This document shows positions 1 to 11,541 of a DNA stretch of 64,000 bases, in pieces; positions within the stretch are counted from its first letter, which is position 1, and every line of letters begins with the position of its first letter. The notes beneath the pieces were generated by a model. The model worked only from the letters and a program-made list of their open reading frames with translations. It ran no database searches and had not been told where the DNA came from. The DNA comes from Candidatus Accumulibacter propinquus. Lineage in GTDB: Bacteria > Pseudomonadota > Gammaproteobacteria > Burkholderiales > Rhodocyclaceae. A program made the position numbers and the translations under genes. The stretch is taken from positions 62,001-126,000 of the forward strand of contig JADKBU010000005.1 in the NCBI GenBank assembly GCA_016714935.1. The letters run 5' to 3'.

Positions 1-787
1 TCGTCGGGATGCGTGCCTCGTGCCAGCCGATGCCGGTGTTGATCAGCGTTGCCCCGGCAGCTTCGATGGCCTTGGCCAGAGACACGATTTCGTCCCAGGT
101 GCTGCCGCCTTCGACGAGGTCGAGCATCGACAGACGGTAGATGACAATGAAGTTCTCTCCGGTGGCCTCGCGCACACGCCGCACCGACTCGACGGCGAAG
201 CGGCAGCGGTTCTCGAAACTGCCGCCCCAGCGGTCCTCGCGGAAATTGGTCTGCTGGGCGACGAACTGGTTGATCAGATAACCTTCCGATCCCATTACCT
301 CGACTCCGTCATAGCCGGCGATTTGCGCGAGCGCAGCGCAACGGGCGTAGTCGTTGAGCGTGCGCTCGATGTCGTCCTCGCTGAGTTCGCGGGGGCGGAT
401 CGGCGAGATTGGCGCCTGTGCTGCCGAGGGCGCGACGGCGCCCCGGTGGTAGGCGTAACGGCCGGTATGCAGGATCTGCATGGCGATCTTGCCTCCCGCC
501 TGGTGGACCGCGTCGGTGATCTGCCGGTGGTTCTCGGCCTGCGCTTCGTTTTCCAGCACGGCCGCACCGGGCATAACCACGCCGTCCTGGTTGGGGGCAA
601 TGCCGCCCGTGACGATCAAACCCACGCCACCACGCGCCCGCTCGGCGTAGAAGGCGGCAAGGCGGGCGAAACCCTGTGGCGCTTCTTCGAGGCCGGTGTG
701 CATCGAACCCATCAGGACACGGTTCTTCAGCGTCGTGAAGCCGAGTTTGAGCGGGGCGAGCAGGTGTGGATAAGCGTGACGCGGCAT
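1..787 (-). CDS. fadH: 2,4-dienoyl-CoA reductase (NADPH), 5' part only
   Basis: The reverse strand is open from an ATG at 787 to the window edge, giving about 262 residues with no stop. The N-terminus reads MPRHAYPHLLAPLKLGF and is followed by the Old-Yellow-Enzyme barrel pattern LKNRVLMGSMHTGLE. Further on are the barrel motifs MQILHTGRYAYH, GYDGVEVMGSEGYLINQF and TGIGWHEARIPT, which are typical of FadH. The family reduces 2,4-dienoyl-CoA with NADPH during oxidation of unsaturated fatty acids, using FMN, FAD and a 4Fe-4S cluster. The cluster and NADPH domains would lie beyond the window. An AGGAG ribosome site sits about 10 bases before the ATG. The promoter and operator-like dyads upstream suggest regulated expression. 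Full FadH is usually about 670 residues. Confidence 0.9.
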   Translation of the reverse strand, partial: MPRHAYPHLLAPLKLGFTTLKNRVLMGSMHTGLEEAPQGFARLAAFYAERARGGVGLIVTGGIAPNQDGVVMPGAAVLENEAQAENHRQITDAVHQAGGKIAMQILHTGRYAYHRGAVAPSAAQAPISPIRPRELSEDDIERTLNDYARCAALAQIAGYDGVEVMGSEGYLINQFVAQQTNFREDRWGGSFENRCRFAVESVRRVREATGENFIVIYRLSMLDLVEGGSTWDEIVSLAKAIEAAGATLINTGIGWHEARIPT

Positions 788-840
788 GCTGGAGGTCTCC
801 TGAGACGAATGGGGCGTTCGGTGGGTGATCAATGATTAAG

Positions 841-854
841 CAAGCAATTGCTTG
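841..854. promoter_or_regulatory. perfect palindrome, probable repressor operator for fadH
   Basis: CAAGCAATTGCTTG is a perfect 14-base dyad. It begins 4 bases downstream of the predicted fadH -10 element and so covers the predicted transcription start. Dyads of this form are typical targets of TetR/AcrR-family repressors, many of which control fatty-acid degradation genes. The identity of the regulator is inference, and none is encoded in the window. Confidence 0.6.
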
Positions 855-858
855 TTGG

Positions 859-887
859 ATTATCCGGGATTGACCATGAACCTGCAA
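859..887 (-). promoter_or_regulatory. sigma-70 type promoter for fadH
   Basis: On the reverse strand TTGCAG (882-887) is separated by exactly 17 bases from GATAAT (859-864), a good match to the -35/-10 pattern. It lies about 70 bases upstream of the fadH ATG and overlaps both dyads described here. Confidence 0.6.
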
Positions 888-899
888 GTGTATTGCAGG
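881..899. promoter_or_regulatory. second dyad overlapping the fadH -35 element
   Basis: CCTGCAA, 5 bases, then TTGCAGG forms a perfect 7-base inverted repeat that overlaps the predicted -35 hexamer. It could be a second protein-binding site. No T-run follows on either strand, so a terminator is less likely. Confidence 0.4.
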
Positions 900-994
900 A
901 GCCCTGTCACGTCGCTGGTCAAAGGCTTGCCGGGGCGCGATCGGGAGCGGCGGCTGCGTGTTCTGCAGCCGGTCCTATGCCTAGAGCGCGCACA

Positions 995-1432
995 TCACTC
1001 GAAAACGCTGATTGCGAGTGGTGCCATCTCCTTGTAAAGGAGTGGCAGCGGTGATTTTTGCGAGAGGGTGATGATCCGGGTTCCCGGCGGGTAGATCAGA
1101 TGGTAGGTCAGGTACATGTGCGCCTCTTCCGGTCCGAGCAGGAGTTCACGCAGGGCCGCATAACCGGGATGGCCGAGCACCGTCACCTCGTGGTAGTCAT
1201 GTCGGTTGAGGCGCACCGAACGCTGCCGGAACTCGAGTTCTGGGGCTTTCTGCCCAAGCAGCTCGTGCATCAACAGGTGCCGAATCTCGGGCAGCAGGAT
1301 CACGCCCACGCAGTCGGCGCCGATCAGCCACTCGACCGCCCGTGCCTCGCCACCGGGGTCCGGCACATGGTCACCAAACGCCTGGCACCAGCGCGGGAAA
1401 TGCGCCGAGTAACGGTGAATGATCTTTTCCAT
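995..1432 (-). CDS. hypothetical protein downstream of the CBS gene
   Basis: A 145-residue protein that I do not assign to a family. It is soluble and mixed in composition, with no signal peptide, membrane segment or obvious metal-binding motif. It contains an acidic-aromatic stretch (PEEAHMYLTYHLIYPPGTRI). The start is ATG at 1432, preceded 3 bases earlier by GGGAGG; a GTG at 1435 directly abuts that ribosome site and is less likely. It starts 13 bases after the CBS gene stop, so it is very probably the last gene of the DUF1538 / PII-like / CBS transcription unit. The shared operon suggests a role in the same transport or signalling system, which is inference. Confidence 0.6.
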   Translation of the reverse strand: MEKIIHRYSAHFPRWCQAFGDHVPDPGGEARAVEWLIGADCVGVILLPEIRHLLMHELLGQKAPELEFRQRSVRLNRHDYHEVTVLGHPGYAALRELLLGPEEAHMYLTYHLIYPPGTRIITLSQKSPLPLLYKEMAPLAISVFE

Positions 1433-1445
1433 CACCCTCCCGGGG

Positions 1446-1841
1446 CTAGCGGCCGCTTGCGGCGCGGTCGATGAGGCTGCTCACCACATCGGTATCCGAG
1501 ACGAAGCCCTGCAGTTCGTTGTTGTCGATCACCAGCACGCTCTTCACCGCGTACTGGATCATCAGCCGCGCCAGGTAACGGATTTCGAGGTGCTGGGAAA
1601 CCTGCAGGGCCGGCTTCTGGGCGATGTCGTAGACATTGAGCAGGTCGATGTCGCCGTCCTCGGCGATCACCGCCCTGGCCACGTCGCGATAGGCGATCAG
1701 GCCGTAGGCGTCGCCGGAATGACGCTTCTCGACGACCAGCGACTTGACGTCGCGCTCCTTCATCATCATCAGCGCTTCACGCACCGTGGCCAGCGGGCTG
1801 ATGGTGATGACGCTCCTTTTCATGATTGCGGCAACCAACAT
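1446..1841 (-). CDS. CBS-domain protein (tandem CBS pair)
   Basis: This 131-residue protein is essentially one Bateman module. The first CBS motif covers about residues 5-60 (MKRSVITISPLATVREALMM, then YGLIAYRDVARAV). The second covers about 70-128 and ends with GFVSDTDVVSSL. Stand-alone CBS pairs bind adenosine nucleotides and act as energy sensors for transporters or enzymes. An AAGGAG ribosome site precedes the ATG. The gene lies 51 bases after the PII-like gene, so a nucleotide-sensing regulatory role for the DUF1538 permease is plausible, though this is inferred from context. Confidence 0.85.
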   Translation of the reverse strand: MLVAAIMKRSVITISPLATVREALMMMKERDVKSLVVEKRHSGDAYGLIAYRDVARAVIAEDGDIDLLNVYDIAQKPALQVSQHLEIRYLARLMIQYAVKSVLVIDNNELQGFVSDTDVVSSLIDRAASGR

Positions 1842-1892
1842 GGCAAGAACTCCTTCAGTCAGTAATCCAGCGGCGCCCGCTGGTCGGGGTAC

Positions 1893-2240
1893 TCACAGGT
1901 CTTCCTCGACTTCGCGGCGAAAGGCCAGCATCTGTTCCAGTCCGATGCCGATCACGCTGCCCAGGGGCAGCGAGAAGCCCAGGCCACCGCCGGGCAGGTC
2001 CAGCTTCATTTGCACCTTCACTGACCTGAGAATGCGCATCGCCAGCTGTTTTTCGACCACGCACAGCAGCAGCGACTCCTTGCGCTCCAGTCCGAGACCG
2101 AGGAAGGTCTTGCGTTCGTTGTGCCGCAGACCCTTGCCCTTGAGGATGGTGAGGCCGGTGGCCCCCGACTCCTTGAGAATCCCGACCGCCCGGTTCTCGT
2201 CTTCTTCCGGAACGATCAGCACCACAGCAGAAAATTTCAT
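1893..2240 (-). CDS. PII-like regulatory protein paired with DUF1538 permease
   Basis: A 115-residue protein beginning MKFSAVVLIVPEEDE, with an AGGAGA ribosome site. The ATG overlaps the stop of the DUF1538 gene by 4 bases (ATGA), so the two are translationally coupled. Fold and size fit the PII superfamily (beta-alpha-beta repeats). The segment where the GlnB/GlnK T-loop would be (GKGLRHNERKTFLG) has no Tyr equivalent to Tyr51, so it should not be uridylylated by GlnD. It is best described as a PII-like sensor of the permease rather than a nitrogen PII. The ligand is unknown. Confidence 0.75.
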   Translation of the reverse strand: MKFSAVVLIVPEEDENRAVGILKESGATGLTILKGKGLRHNERKTFLGLGLERKESLLLCVVEKQLAMRILRSVKVQMKLDLPGGGLGFSLPLGSVIGIGLEQMLAFRREVEEDL

Positions 2241-3745
2241 GGGCGTTGTTTCTCCTTGAGTGTCCTCGACCGCAGCAGCCACGTGGCCAGCATGCCATAG
2301 GACATGACGATGATCATCGGCAGCAGCGAGGCAAAGGCAATCAGGCCGAAACCGTCGATCATCGGGTCACGGCCGGGGGTACGTTCGGCCAGGCCGACGC
2401 CGAGCGCGGTCACCAGCGGCACGGTCACCGTCGAGGTGGTCACCCCTCCGCAGTCGTAGGCGATCGGAACGATGAAGTCCGGCGCGAACCTGGTCATCGC
2501 CAGCACCAGCAGATAGCCGGGGATCAGCCAGTAGGCGATGTTGATGCCGTCGATGATGCGCGCACAGCCGATGACGATGCCGACGCCGACGCCGATCGAG
2601 ACCAGCGTGCGTAACCAGAGGCCCTTGAGTTGCCCCAGGCTGACCTCGTCGGCCTTGATCGACAGCGCGATCAGCGCCGGTTCGGCCATGGTGGTGGCGA
2701 AGCCGATCAGGAAGCCGTAGAGATAGACCGCCCACATCGGCACGCCGTCGCGCATCAGGCCGTTGGTCATCTCGTCGCCGAGCGGGAACAGCCCGACCTG
2801 CAGCCCTTCGTCGAACAGAAACAGGCCGACGGCGACCAGCACCATGCCCACCGCCAGTCCCTTCGGGTCGGCGAGCGGCCGCCGCAGGATGACGAAACTC
2901 GAGAACAGGACCACGGCAATGATCGGCAACAGGTTCCTGACCATGATCAGGAAATCGAGCAGCAACTCCAGCGCCGCGTACTGGTGCTGGTCGTCACTCG
3001 GCATCATCAGCACCGCCGTGCCTTGTGCGGCGGGAACAAAGAACAGAATGCCGTAAATCTGGATGATGATCATCGGCGCCAGGGCGCCGAAGGCAATCAG
3101 GCCGAAGCCGTCGAGCATCGGGTTACGGCCGCGGATACTGGTCGCCAGGCCGACCCCCAGCGCGGTCAACAGCGGCGCGGTGACGGTCGAGGCGACGACG
3201 CCGCCGGAGTCGAAAGCCAGACCGACCAGTTGCGGTGGCGAAAACACCGTCAATACGATGACCAGCAGGTAACCCGGGATCAGGTAGTTGCCGATCGAGT
3301 GCCCGAGGACGATGCGCCAGACACCGAGCATCACCGCCAGGCCGACGCCCAGCGCGGCGACCATGCGCAGGGTCAGTGCGCCCATGCTGCCGCCCGAGAC
3401 CGCTTCGGCCTTGTAGGCGACGGCCATCAGCGCCGGCTCGGCGGCGACCGAGGCGAAGCTGATGCAGAAGGCAAAAAGCATCAGCCACAGGAAGGAGCCG
3501 CGGCGGGCGAAGTCGAAAGCCATCGTCTCGCCGGCCGGAAAGATCGCCGCGTCGAGACCCTTGACGAACAATGCCAGCCCGAGCAGGACGATCGCAAAAC
3601 CACCGATCAGCGCCGCCGGACTGTCCGGCATGCGCTGGATGAAAAACACCTGGAAGAGAACGACAACGATCAGCGTCGGCGCCAGATCGCGCGCTGCCTC
3701 GTGCAGGAGTTCGCGGATGACGCGGACGAGCGAACTCAGGCCCAT
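2237..3745 (-). CDS. DUF1538 family membrane permease, two-repeat
   Basis: A 502-residue polytopic membrane protein built of two homologous halves. The first half carries DSGGVVASTVTAPLLTALG and GFGLIAFGALAPMII. The second carries DCGGVTTSTVTVPLVTALG and GFGLIAFASLLPMII. This internal duplication, with a conserved (S/C)GGV-xSTVT signature in each half, is what defines DUF1538 proteins. The family is predicted to be a transporter of unknown substrate. It heads an operon with a PII-like protein, a CBS protein and an unknown protein, a combination that implies ligand- and nucleotide-controlled transport. Confidence 0.85.
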   Translation of the reverse strand: MGLSSLVRVIRELLHEAARDLAPTLIVVVLFQVFFIQRMPDSPAALIGGFAIVLLGLALFVKGLDAAIFPAGETMAFDFARRGSFLWLMLFAFCISFASVAAEPALMAVAYKAEAVSGGSMGALTLRMVAALGVGLAVMLGVWRIVLGHSIGNYLIPGYLLVIVLTVFSPPQLVGLAFDSGGVVASTVTAPLLTALGVGLATSIRGRNPMLDGFGLIAFGALAPMIIIQIYGILFFVPAAQGTAVLMMPSDDQHQYAALELLLDFLIMVRNLLPIIAVVLFSSFVILRRPLADPKGLAVGMVLVAVGLFLFDEGLQVGLFPLGDEMTNGLMRDGVPMWAVYLYGFLIGFATTMAEPALIALSIKADEVSLGQLKGLWLRTLVSIGVGVGIVIGCARIIDGINIAYWLIPGYLLVLAMTRFAPDFIVPIAYDCGGVTTSTVTVPLVTALGVGLAERTPGRDPMIDGFGLIAFASLLPMIIVMSYGMLATWLLRSRTLKEKQRP

Positions 3746-4160
3746 GCACCATCCGCGCGAGCGTCGGCAGCAGGCTTTTCGGCCAGAAGAAGGGCCTTTG
3801 GCCAGGAGGGAGAAGCTTGGCGGCGGCTTGTCATTGGCATGGGAAATGATCGGTCAGGTGGCAAGTCATCTTCGGCGCGAGGCCCAATGATGCCGGAGAT
3901 CGCCGGGTACGGCAAGCTCAGAATCCGCGTCGCAGCGAGGCGGCCGGGTCGTCGGCTGCGGTTGCGGAGTCGCGCGGCGCATTGACGGGGCTTGCCGTGC
4001 CGGACATACTCTGCCATCTGGCTTGGCTTCTCCGTGCTGGGGGGCCGGACATGCCTGTGCAACCTCATCTTGCCGTTTTGCGTCGCTCTCCCGGAATGGC
4101 GGTCGCTGCTGACCTTCGCGCTGCGCCGACTGGTTTTGCCGCCGCTTGCGAGGATCTCGC
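3746..4160. other. intergenic region between divergent DUF1538 and trkH genes
   Basis: A 415-base stretch between two divergent membrane-transport genes; it should hold both promoters. I see no convincing coding sequence, structured RNA or repeat. Short open frames here have atypical composition and no recognisable similarity. Confidence 0.5.
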
Positions 4161-5621
4161 GTGATCGATCGTTTCGCTCCGGTACTGTTCATTCTCGGCA
4201 TCCTGATCACCGGCTTCGGCAGCCTGATGCTGTTGCCGCTGAGCATCGCCTGGCTGACCGCCGACGGCGCGCAGAGTGCGTACGACGAGGCGGTGGTGAT
4301 CACCATGTGCACCGGCGTGCTGCTGGCACTGTCGATGCGCAGGCGGCAACGCGAGATGCGGGTACGCGAGAGCTTCCTGCTCGTCGCTCTGATCTGGTCG
4401 CTGCTGCCGGCATTCGGCGCGCTGCCGCTGTATCTCCACATCAGCGGGTTGTCGTGGACCGACGCCTACTTCGAGGCGGTCTCGGGCCTCACCGCCACCG
4501 GCGCGACGGTGCTCTCCGGGCTCGACGATCTGCCCTTGTCGATCAACTTCTGGCGCACCTTCATGCACTGGGTCGGTGGCCTCGGCGTCGTCGTTCTGGC
4601 GGTGGCCATCCTGCCGCTGTTGGGTTTTGGTGGGCGCAGCATGTTCAAGGCAGAAACACCGGGGCCGATGAAGGATTCGAAGATCACGCCCCGGATTGCC
4701 GAGACCGCCAAAGGCTTGTGGGTGGTTTACGTGCTGCTCACCGTTGCCTGCGCCGTCGCTCTTTACCAGGCCGGCATGCTCCCGTGGGACGCGCTGATGC
4801 ACGCCTTCTCGATCATGGGACTGGGTGGGTTTTCGACCAAGGACGCCAGTCTGGGGCACTTTGACAGCCTGGAGATCGAGTTGGTGGTCATCTTCTTCGC
4901 GCTGCTGGCGGGTATCAACTTCAGCACGCATTTTCTCGCCTTGTCGAAACGTTCTCTGCGAGTCTATCGTTTCGACGTCGAAGTTCACTATTTTCTCGGT
5001 TTCCTCGCCGCGAGCATCGTCGTCCTGACGGTCTACCTGTGGCCGGAAGAAGTCTACGACGATTTTCCGACGACGTTTCGCTACGTGGCCTTTCACTCCG
5101 TGTCGCTGGCCACATCGCTTGGCTTCGCGACCACCGACTACGCCCAGTGGCCGTTGTTCGGCCAGTTGTGGATCCTGTTTCTCGGCAGTTTTGTCGCCTG
5201 TTCCGGTTCGGCCGGCGGCGGCATCAAGATGGTGCGCGCCGTTGTACTCTACAAGCAGGTGTTCCGCGAACTGATGCGGGCCATGCACCCGCGCAGCCTG
5301 CAGACCGTCCGCTTCGGCCGGACGGTGATTCCCGACCAGGTGCTGCACTCGATCCTGGGTTTCCTGTTCATTTACGTGGTCACCATCGTTTCCTTGACCT
5401 TGCTGTTGATCGCCACGCACCTCGACGTGATCACCGCCTTCTCGGCAGTCGTCGCCTGCCTCAACAATACCGGGCCGGGTCTCAACCTGGTCGGGCCGAC
5501 GACGACCTACGCCGTGCTGTCCGATTTCCAGACCTGGGTGTGTACCTGGGCCATGCTGCTCGGCCGCCTGGAGATCTTTACGCTGCTGGTCATCCTGATG
5601 CCCGCGTTCTGGCGGCGCTAG
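4161..5621 (+). CDS. trkH: Trk-type potassium uptake membrane protein
   Basis: This 486-residue protein has four membrane-pore-membrane repeats. The selectivity-filter loops are visible as SGLTATGATVLSG, IMGLGGFST, ATSLGFATTDY and ACLNNTGPGLNLVG. It is the K+-conducting subunit that normally works with the cytosolic NAD-binding TrkA; no trkA is in the window. GTG at 4161 is chosen because AGGA lies 6 bases upstream and IDRFAPVLFILG fits the first membrane helix. A TTG at 4146 is the alternative. It is monocistronic here and converges on murB. Confidence 0.92.
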   Translation: MIDRFAPVLFILGILITGFGSLMLLPLSIAWLTADGAQSAYDEAVVITMCTGVLLALSMRRRQREMRVRESFLLVALIWSLLPAFGALPLYLHISGLSWTDAYFEAVSGLTATGATVLSGLDDLPLSINFWRTFMHWVGGLGVVVLAVAILPLLGFGGRSMFKAETPGPMKDSKITPRIAETAKGLWVVYVLLTVACAVALYQAGMLPWDALMHAFSIMGLGGFSTKDASLGHFDSLEIELVVIFFALLAGINFSTHFLALSKRSLRVYRFDVEVHYFLGFLAASIVVLTVYLWPEEVYDDFPTTFRYVAFHSVSLATSLGFATTDYAQWPLFGQLWILFLGSFVACSGSAGGGIKMVRAVVLYKQVFRELMRAMHPRSLQTVRFGRTVIPDQVLHSILGFLFIYVVTIVSLTLLLIATHLDVITAFSAVVACLNNTGPGLNLVGPTTTYAVLSDFQTWVCTWAMLLGRLEIFTLLVILMPAFWRR

Positions 5622-5731
5622 CTGGTCCACTCATCACGGCACCACGGTTGCCGGCACCCACAGCGCACTGCCGTCCAATAATTGCGCAGGGGGAAGCGCA
5701 CACGGTGTCAACAGACCTACTCCACAGGGAT

Positions 5732-6769
5732 TCAGAGAAAGACCGGCTCAGGCGTGAGTTCGACGTGGAAACGCGCACGTACGTCGGCCTGCACCGCGTG
5801 CGCCAGGGCAAGCACTTCGGCGCCGCAAGCGCCGCCGCGATTGACCAGCACCAGCGCCTGCTTCTCGTACATCCCGACCCGCCCGAGGTTCCGGCCTTTC
5901 CATCCGCTGTGTTCGATCAGCCAGCCGGCGGCGAGTTTGACGCGGCCATCGGCCTGCGGATAACGCGGCAGATCCGGGTAGGCCTGCGCCAGTCGCTCGC
6001 CAAGCGCGGCGTCCACCAGCGGATTCTGGAAGAAGCTGCCGGCGTTGGGCAGCGTTGCCGGATCGGGCAGTTTGCGGCTGCGGATGTTGCTCACCGCCGT
6101 CGCGATCTGCGTGGCCGTCGGATCGGCGATCTGCCGACGGTCGAGTTCGGCCGCAAGATCGCCATAACCGGTCAGTGGCCGCCAGGCTTTCGGCAGCCGG
6201 AAGGTCACCCCGATCACCACGAGACGCGCGTCGAGGTGCCAGCCCTCCTGCTTGAAGACGCTGTCGCGATAGGCAAAGCGGCAGTCGGCACGATCCAGCC
6301 GTATCGTTTTGCCGGTGAGCATGTCCACAGCGTCGAGGCTGAGGACGCGGTCGGCGACTTCGAGCCCGTAGGCGCCGATGTTCTGGATCGGTGCGGCGCC
6401 GACCGTGCCCGGGATGAGCGCCAGGTTTTCGAGTCCCGGCCAGCCTTGCTGCAGCGTCCAGCTGACCAGTTGATGCCAGTTCTCGCCGGCACCCGCGTAC
6501 ACATACCATGCCTCGGCGTCCTCGCCGAGCAGTTGCCGGCCGGCAATCGCCATGTGCAATATCAGGCCGTCAAAGTCGCCGCCGAGAACGAGGTTGCTGC
6601 CGGCACCCAGAACGAACTGACGCGGCCCGTGGCTGCCGGCAAGCTGCGCCAGTTGGGTGGCCGCCCGGATTTCGGCGTAGAACGCAGCTTGCCCGGGCAG
6701 GGCCAGCGTCGTGCGCCTTTCGAGGCTGACGGCGCGCTCGACGAAGTCCGGCAGTGGCTTGGCGGGCAC
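5732..6769 (-). CDS. murB: UDP-N-acetylenolpyruvoylglucosamine reductase
   Basis: A 345-residue FAD/NADPH enzyme of the second committed step of peptidoglycan precursor synthesis. Visible features are the FAD-binding loop VLGAGSNLVL, IPGTVGAAPIQNIGAYG, YRDSVFK, the catalytic Ser in PNAGSFFQNP, and a C-terminal Glu (ELTPEPVFL) matching the catalytic Glu of the E. coli enzyme. Length and motifs are those of the E. coli-like type I MurB. It starts only 26 bases after the metH stop on the same strand, so read-through from metH is likely. Confidence 0.95.
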   Translation of the reverse strand: MPAKPLPDFVERAVSLERRTTLALPGQAAFYAEIRAATQLAQLAGSHGPRQFVLGAGSNLVLGGDFDGLILHMAIAGRQLLGEDAEAWYVYAGAGENWHQLVSWTLQQGWPGLENLALIPGTVGAAPIQNIGAYGLEVADRVLSLDAVDMLTGKTIRLDRADCRFAYRDSVFKQEGWHLDARLVVIGVTFRLPKAWRPLTGYGDLAAELDRRQIADPTATQIATAVSNIRSRKLPDPATLPNAGSFFQNPLVDAALGERLAQAYPDLPRYPQADGRVKLAAGWLIEHSGWKGRNLGRVGMYEKQALVLVNRGGACGAEVLALAHAVQADVRARFHVELTPEPVFL

Positions 6770-6795
6770 GGCCGCGCCCAGGCTCCCGGCCTGGC

Positions 6796-10503
<3,708 letters not shown>

Positions 10504-10569
10504 GGTCATCTCTTGGTCTGTTCTCTGGTCTGTTGAGGCTCGGCAAGGCAGGCAATCCGTCGGTGAAAA

Positions 10570-11541
10570 TCAGGGGAGGAGTGCCGCCTCGCCGCGGGTT
10601 TCGACGACTGGCGTGACGGTGACGGCGACATCGAGCTCATGGGCGTCGCCCCCGAGAATGATCCCGCGCAGCGGCGAGACGTCGGCGAAGTCGCGGCCCC
10701 AGGCCAGGGTGATGTGCTGCGTGTCGGGCAGCAGGTTGTTGGTCGGATCGAAGTCTACCCAGCGACCCCCATCGAGTTCCGGGCAAAACACCGAAACCCA
10801 GGCATGCGAGGCGTCTGCACCGACCATGCGCGGTTGTCCGGGCGGCGGTTGGGTCAGCAGATAACCGCTCACGTAGCGCGCGGCGAGTCCCTGCGAGCGC
10901 AGACAGGAGAGCATCAGGTGCGCGAAGTCCTGGCAGACGCCACGCTTCTCGGCGAGGACCTTGAGCACCGGGGTGGCGACGGTGGTCGCCTCGGGATCGA
11001 AATCGAACTCGTCGTAGATGCGGCGCATCAGCGCCTGCACCGCATCGAAGACGGGTCTTCCGGGTGTAAAGGACGGACGTGCGTAGCTGGCAAACTCGTG
11101 CTTCACCCGGACATAGGGGGATTCGAACTGAAAGCGGCTGGCGTCGAGCAGGACCGGGCGCGAACCGTAGGCCAATGCTTCGCGCACCGTTTCCCACGTT
11201 GGCGAGGGGCCAGCCGACAGCGCCCGATCGGCGTGCGTGATGCCGGCCAGAGCGGGCAGATGCGGCAGCACGTCGATGGTGCTCTCGGCACGAACGCAGA
11301 GGCTGCGATGGGGAAACTCGATGGCCAGTTCCCTGACCGGATTGCCGAAGCAGTCGTTGCGCTCGCGCGCGGCAGTGACTTCCGGTTTGACGCTGATCTG
11401 ATGTGCCAGGCAACGCTGCCAGGAGCAGTCTCGCGGCGTCAGGTGCAGGAGTTGGCGGGACAGCGAAACCGGCGTTTCGTAGCTGTAGCTGGTTTCGTGC
11501 ACGATGTGATAGCGGGCGGCGGACTGGCTCACGGCGATCAC
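10570..11541 (-). CDS. transglutaminase-like cysteine peptidase-fold protein
   Basis: A 323-residue protein with the bacterial transglutaminase N-terminal domain (about residues 8-90, starting YHIVHETSYSY) and a transglutaminase core. The full catalytic triad is present: Cys203 in KRGVCQDFAHL, His246 in DASHAWVSVF and Asp265 in DFDPTNN. The start is a GTG that overlaps the stop of the upstream ATP-grasp/alpha-E gene (GTGA). Relatives of this family are encoded with ATP-grasp and alpha-E genes and are thought to cleave or form amide bonds. The true substrate is unknown. It is the last gene of the reverse-strand amidoligase locus. Confidence 0.88.
   Translation of the reverse strand: MIAVSQSAARYHIVHETSYSYETPVSLSRQLLHLTPRDCSWQRCLAHQISVKPEVTAARERNDCFGNPVRELAIEFPHRSLCVRAESTIDVLPHLPALAGITHADRALSAGPSPTWETVREALAYGSRPVLLDASRFQFESPYVRVKHEFASYARPSFTPGRPVFDAVQALMRRIYDEFDFDPEATTVATPVLKVLAEKRGVCQDFAHLMLSCLRSQGLAARYVSGYLLTQPPPGQPRMVGADASHAWVSVFCPELDGGRWVDFDPTNNLLPDTQHITLAWGRDFADVSPLRGIILGGDAHELDVAVTVTPVVETRGEAALLP

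Noticed and set aside
2630..3985. Long open frame opposite the DUF1538 gene
   Set aside because: The translation is Asp/Gln/His/Arg-rich, the typical antisense shadow of a high-GC gene; the reverse frame is a clear two-repeat membrane protein.
10504..10569. Possible cobalamin riboswitch before metH
   Set aside because: Only 66 bases lie between metH and the upstream gene, with no B12-box; too short for the aptamer.
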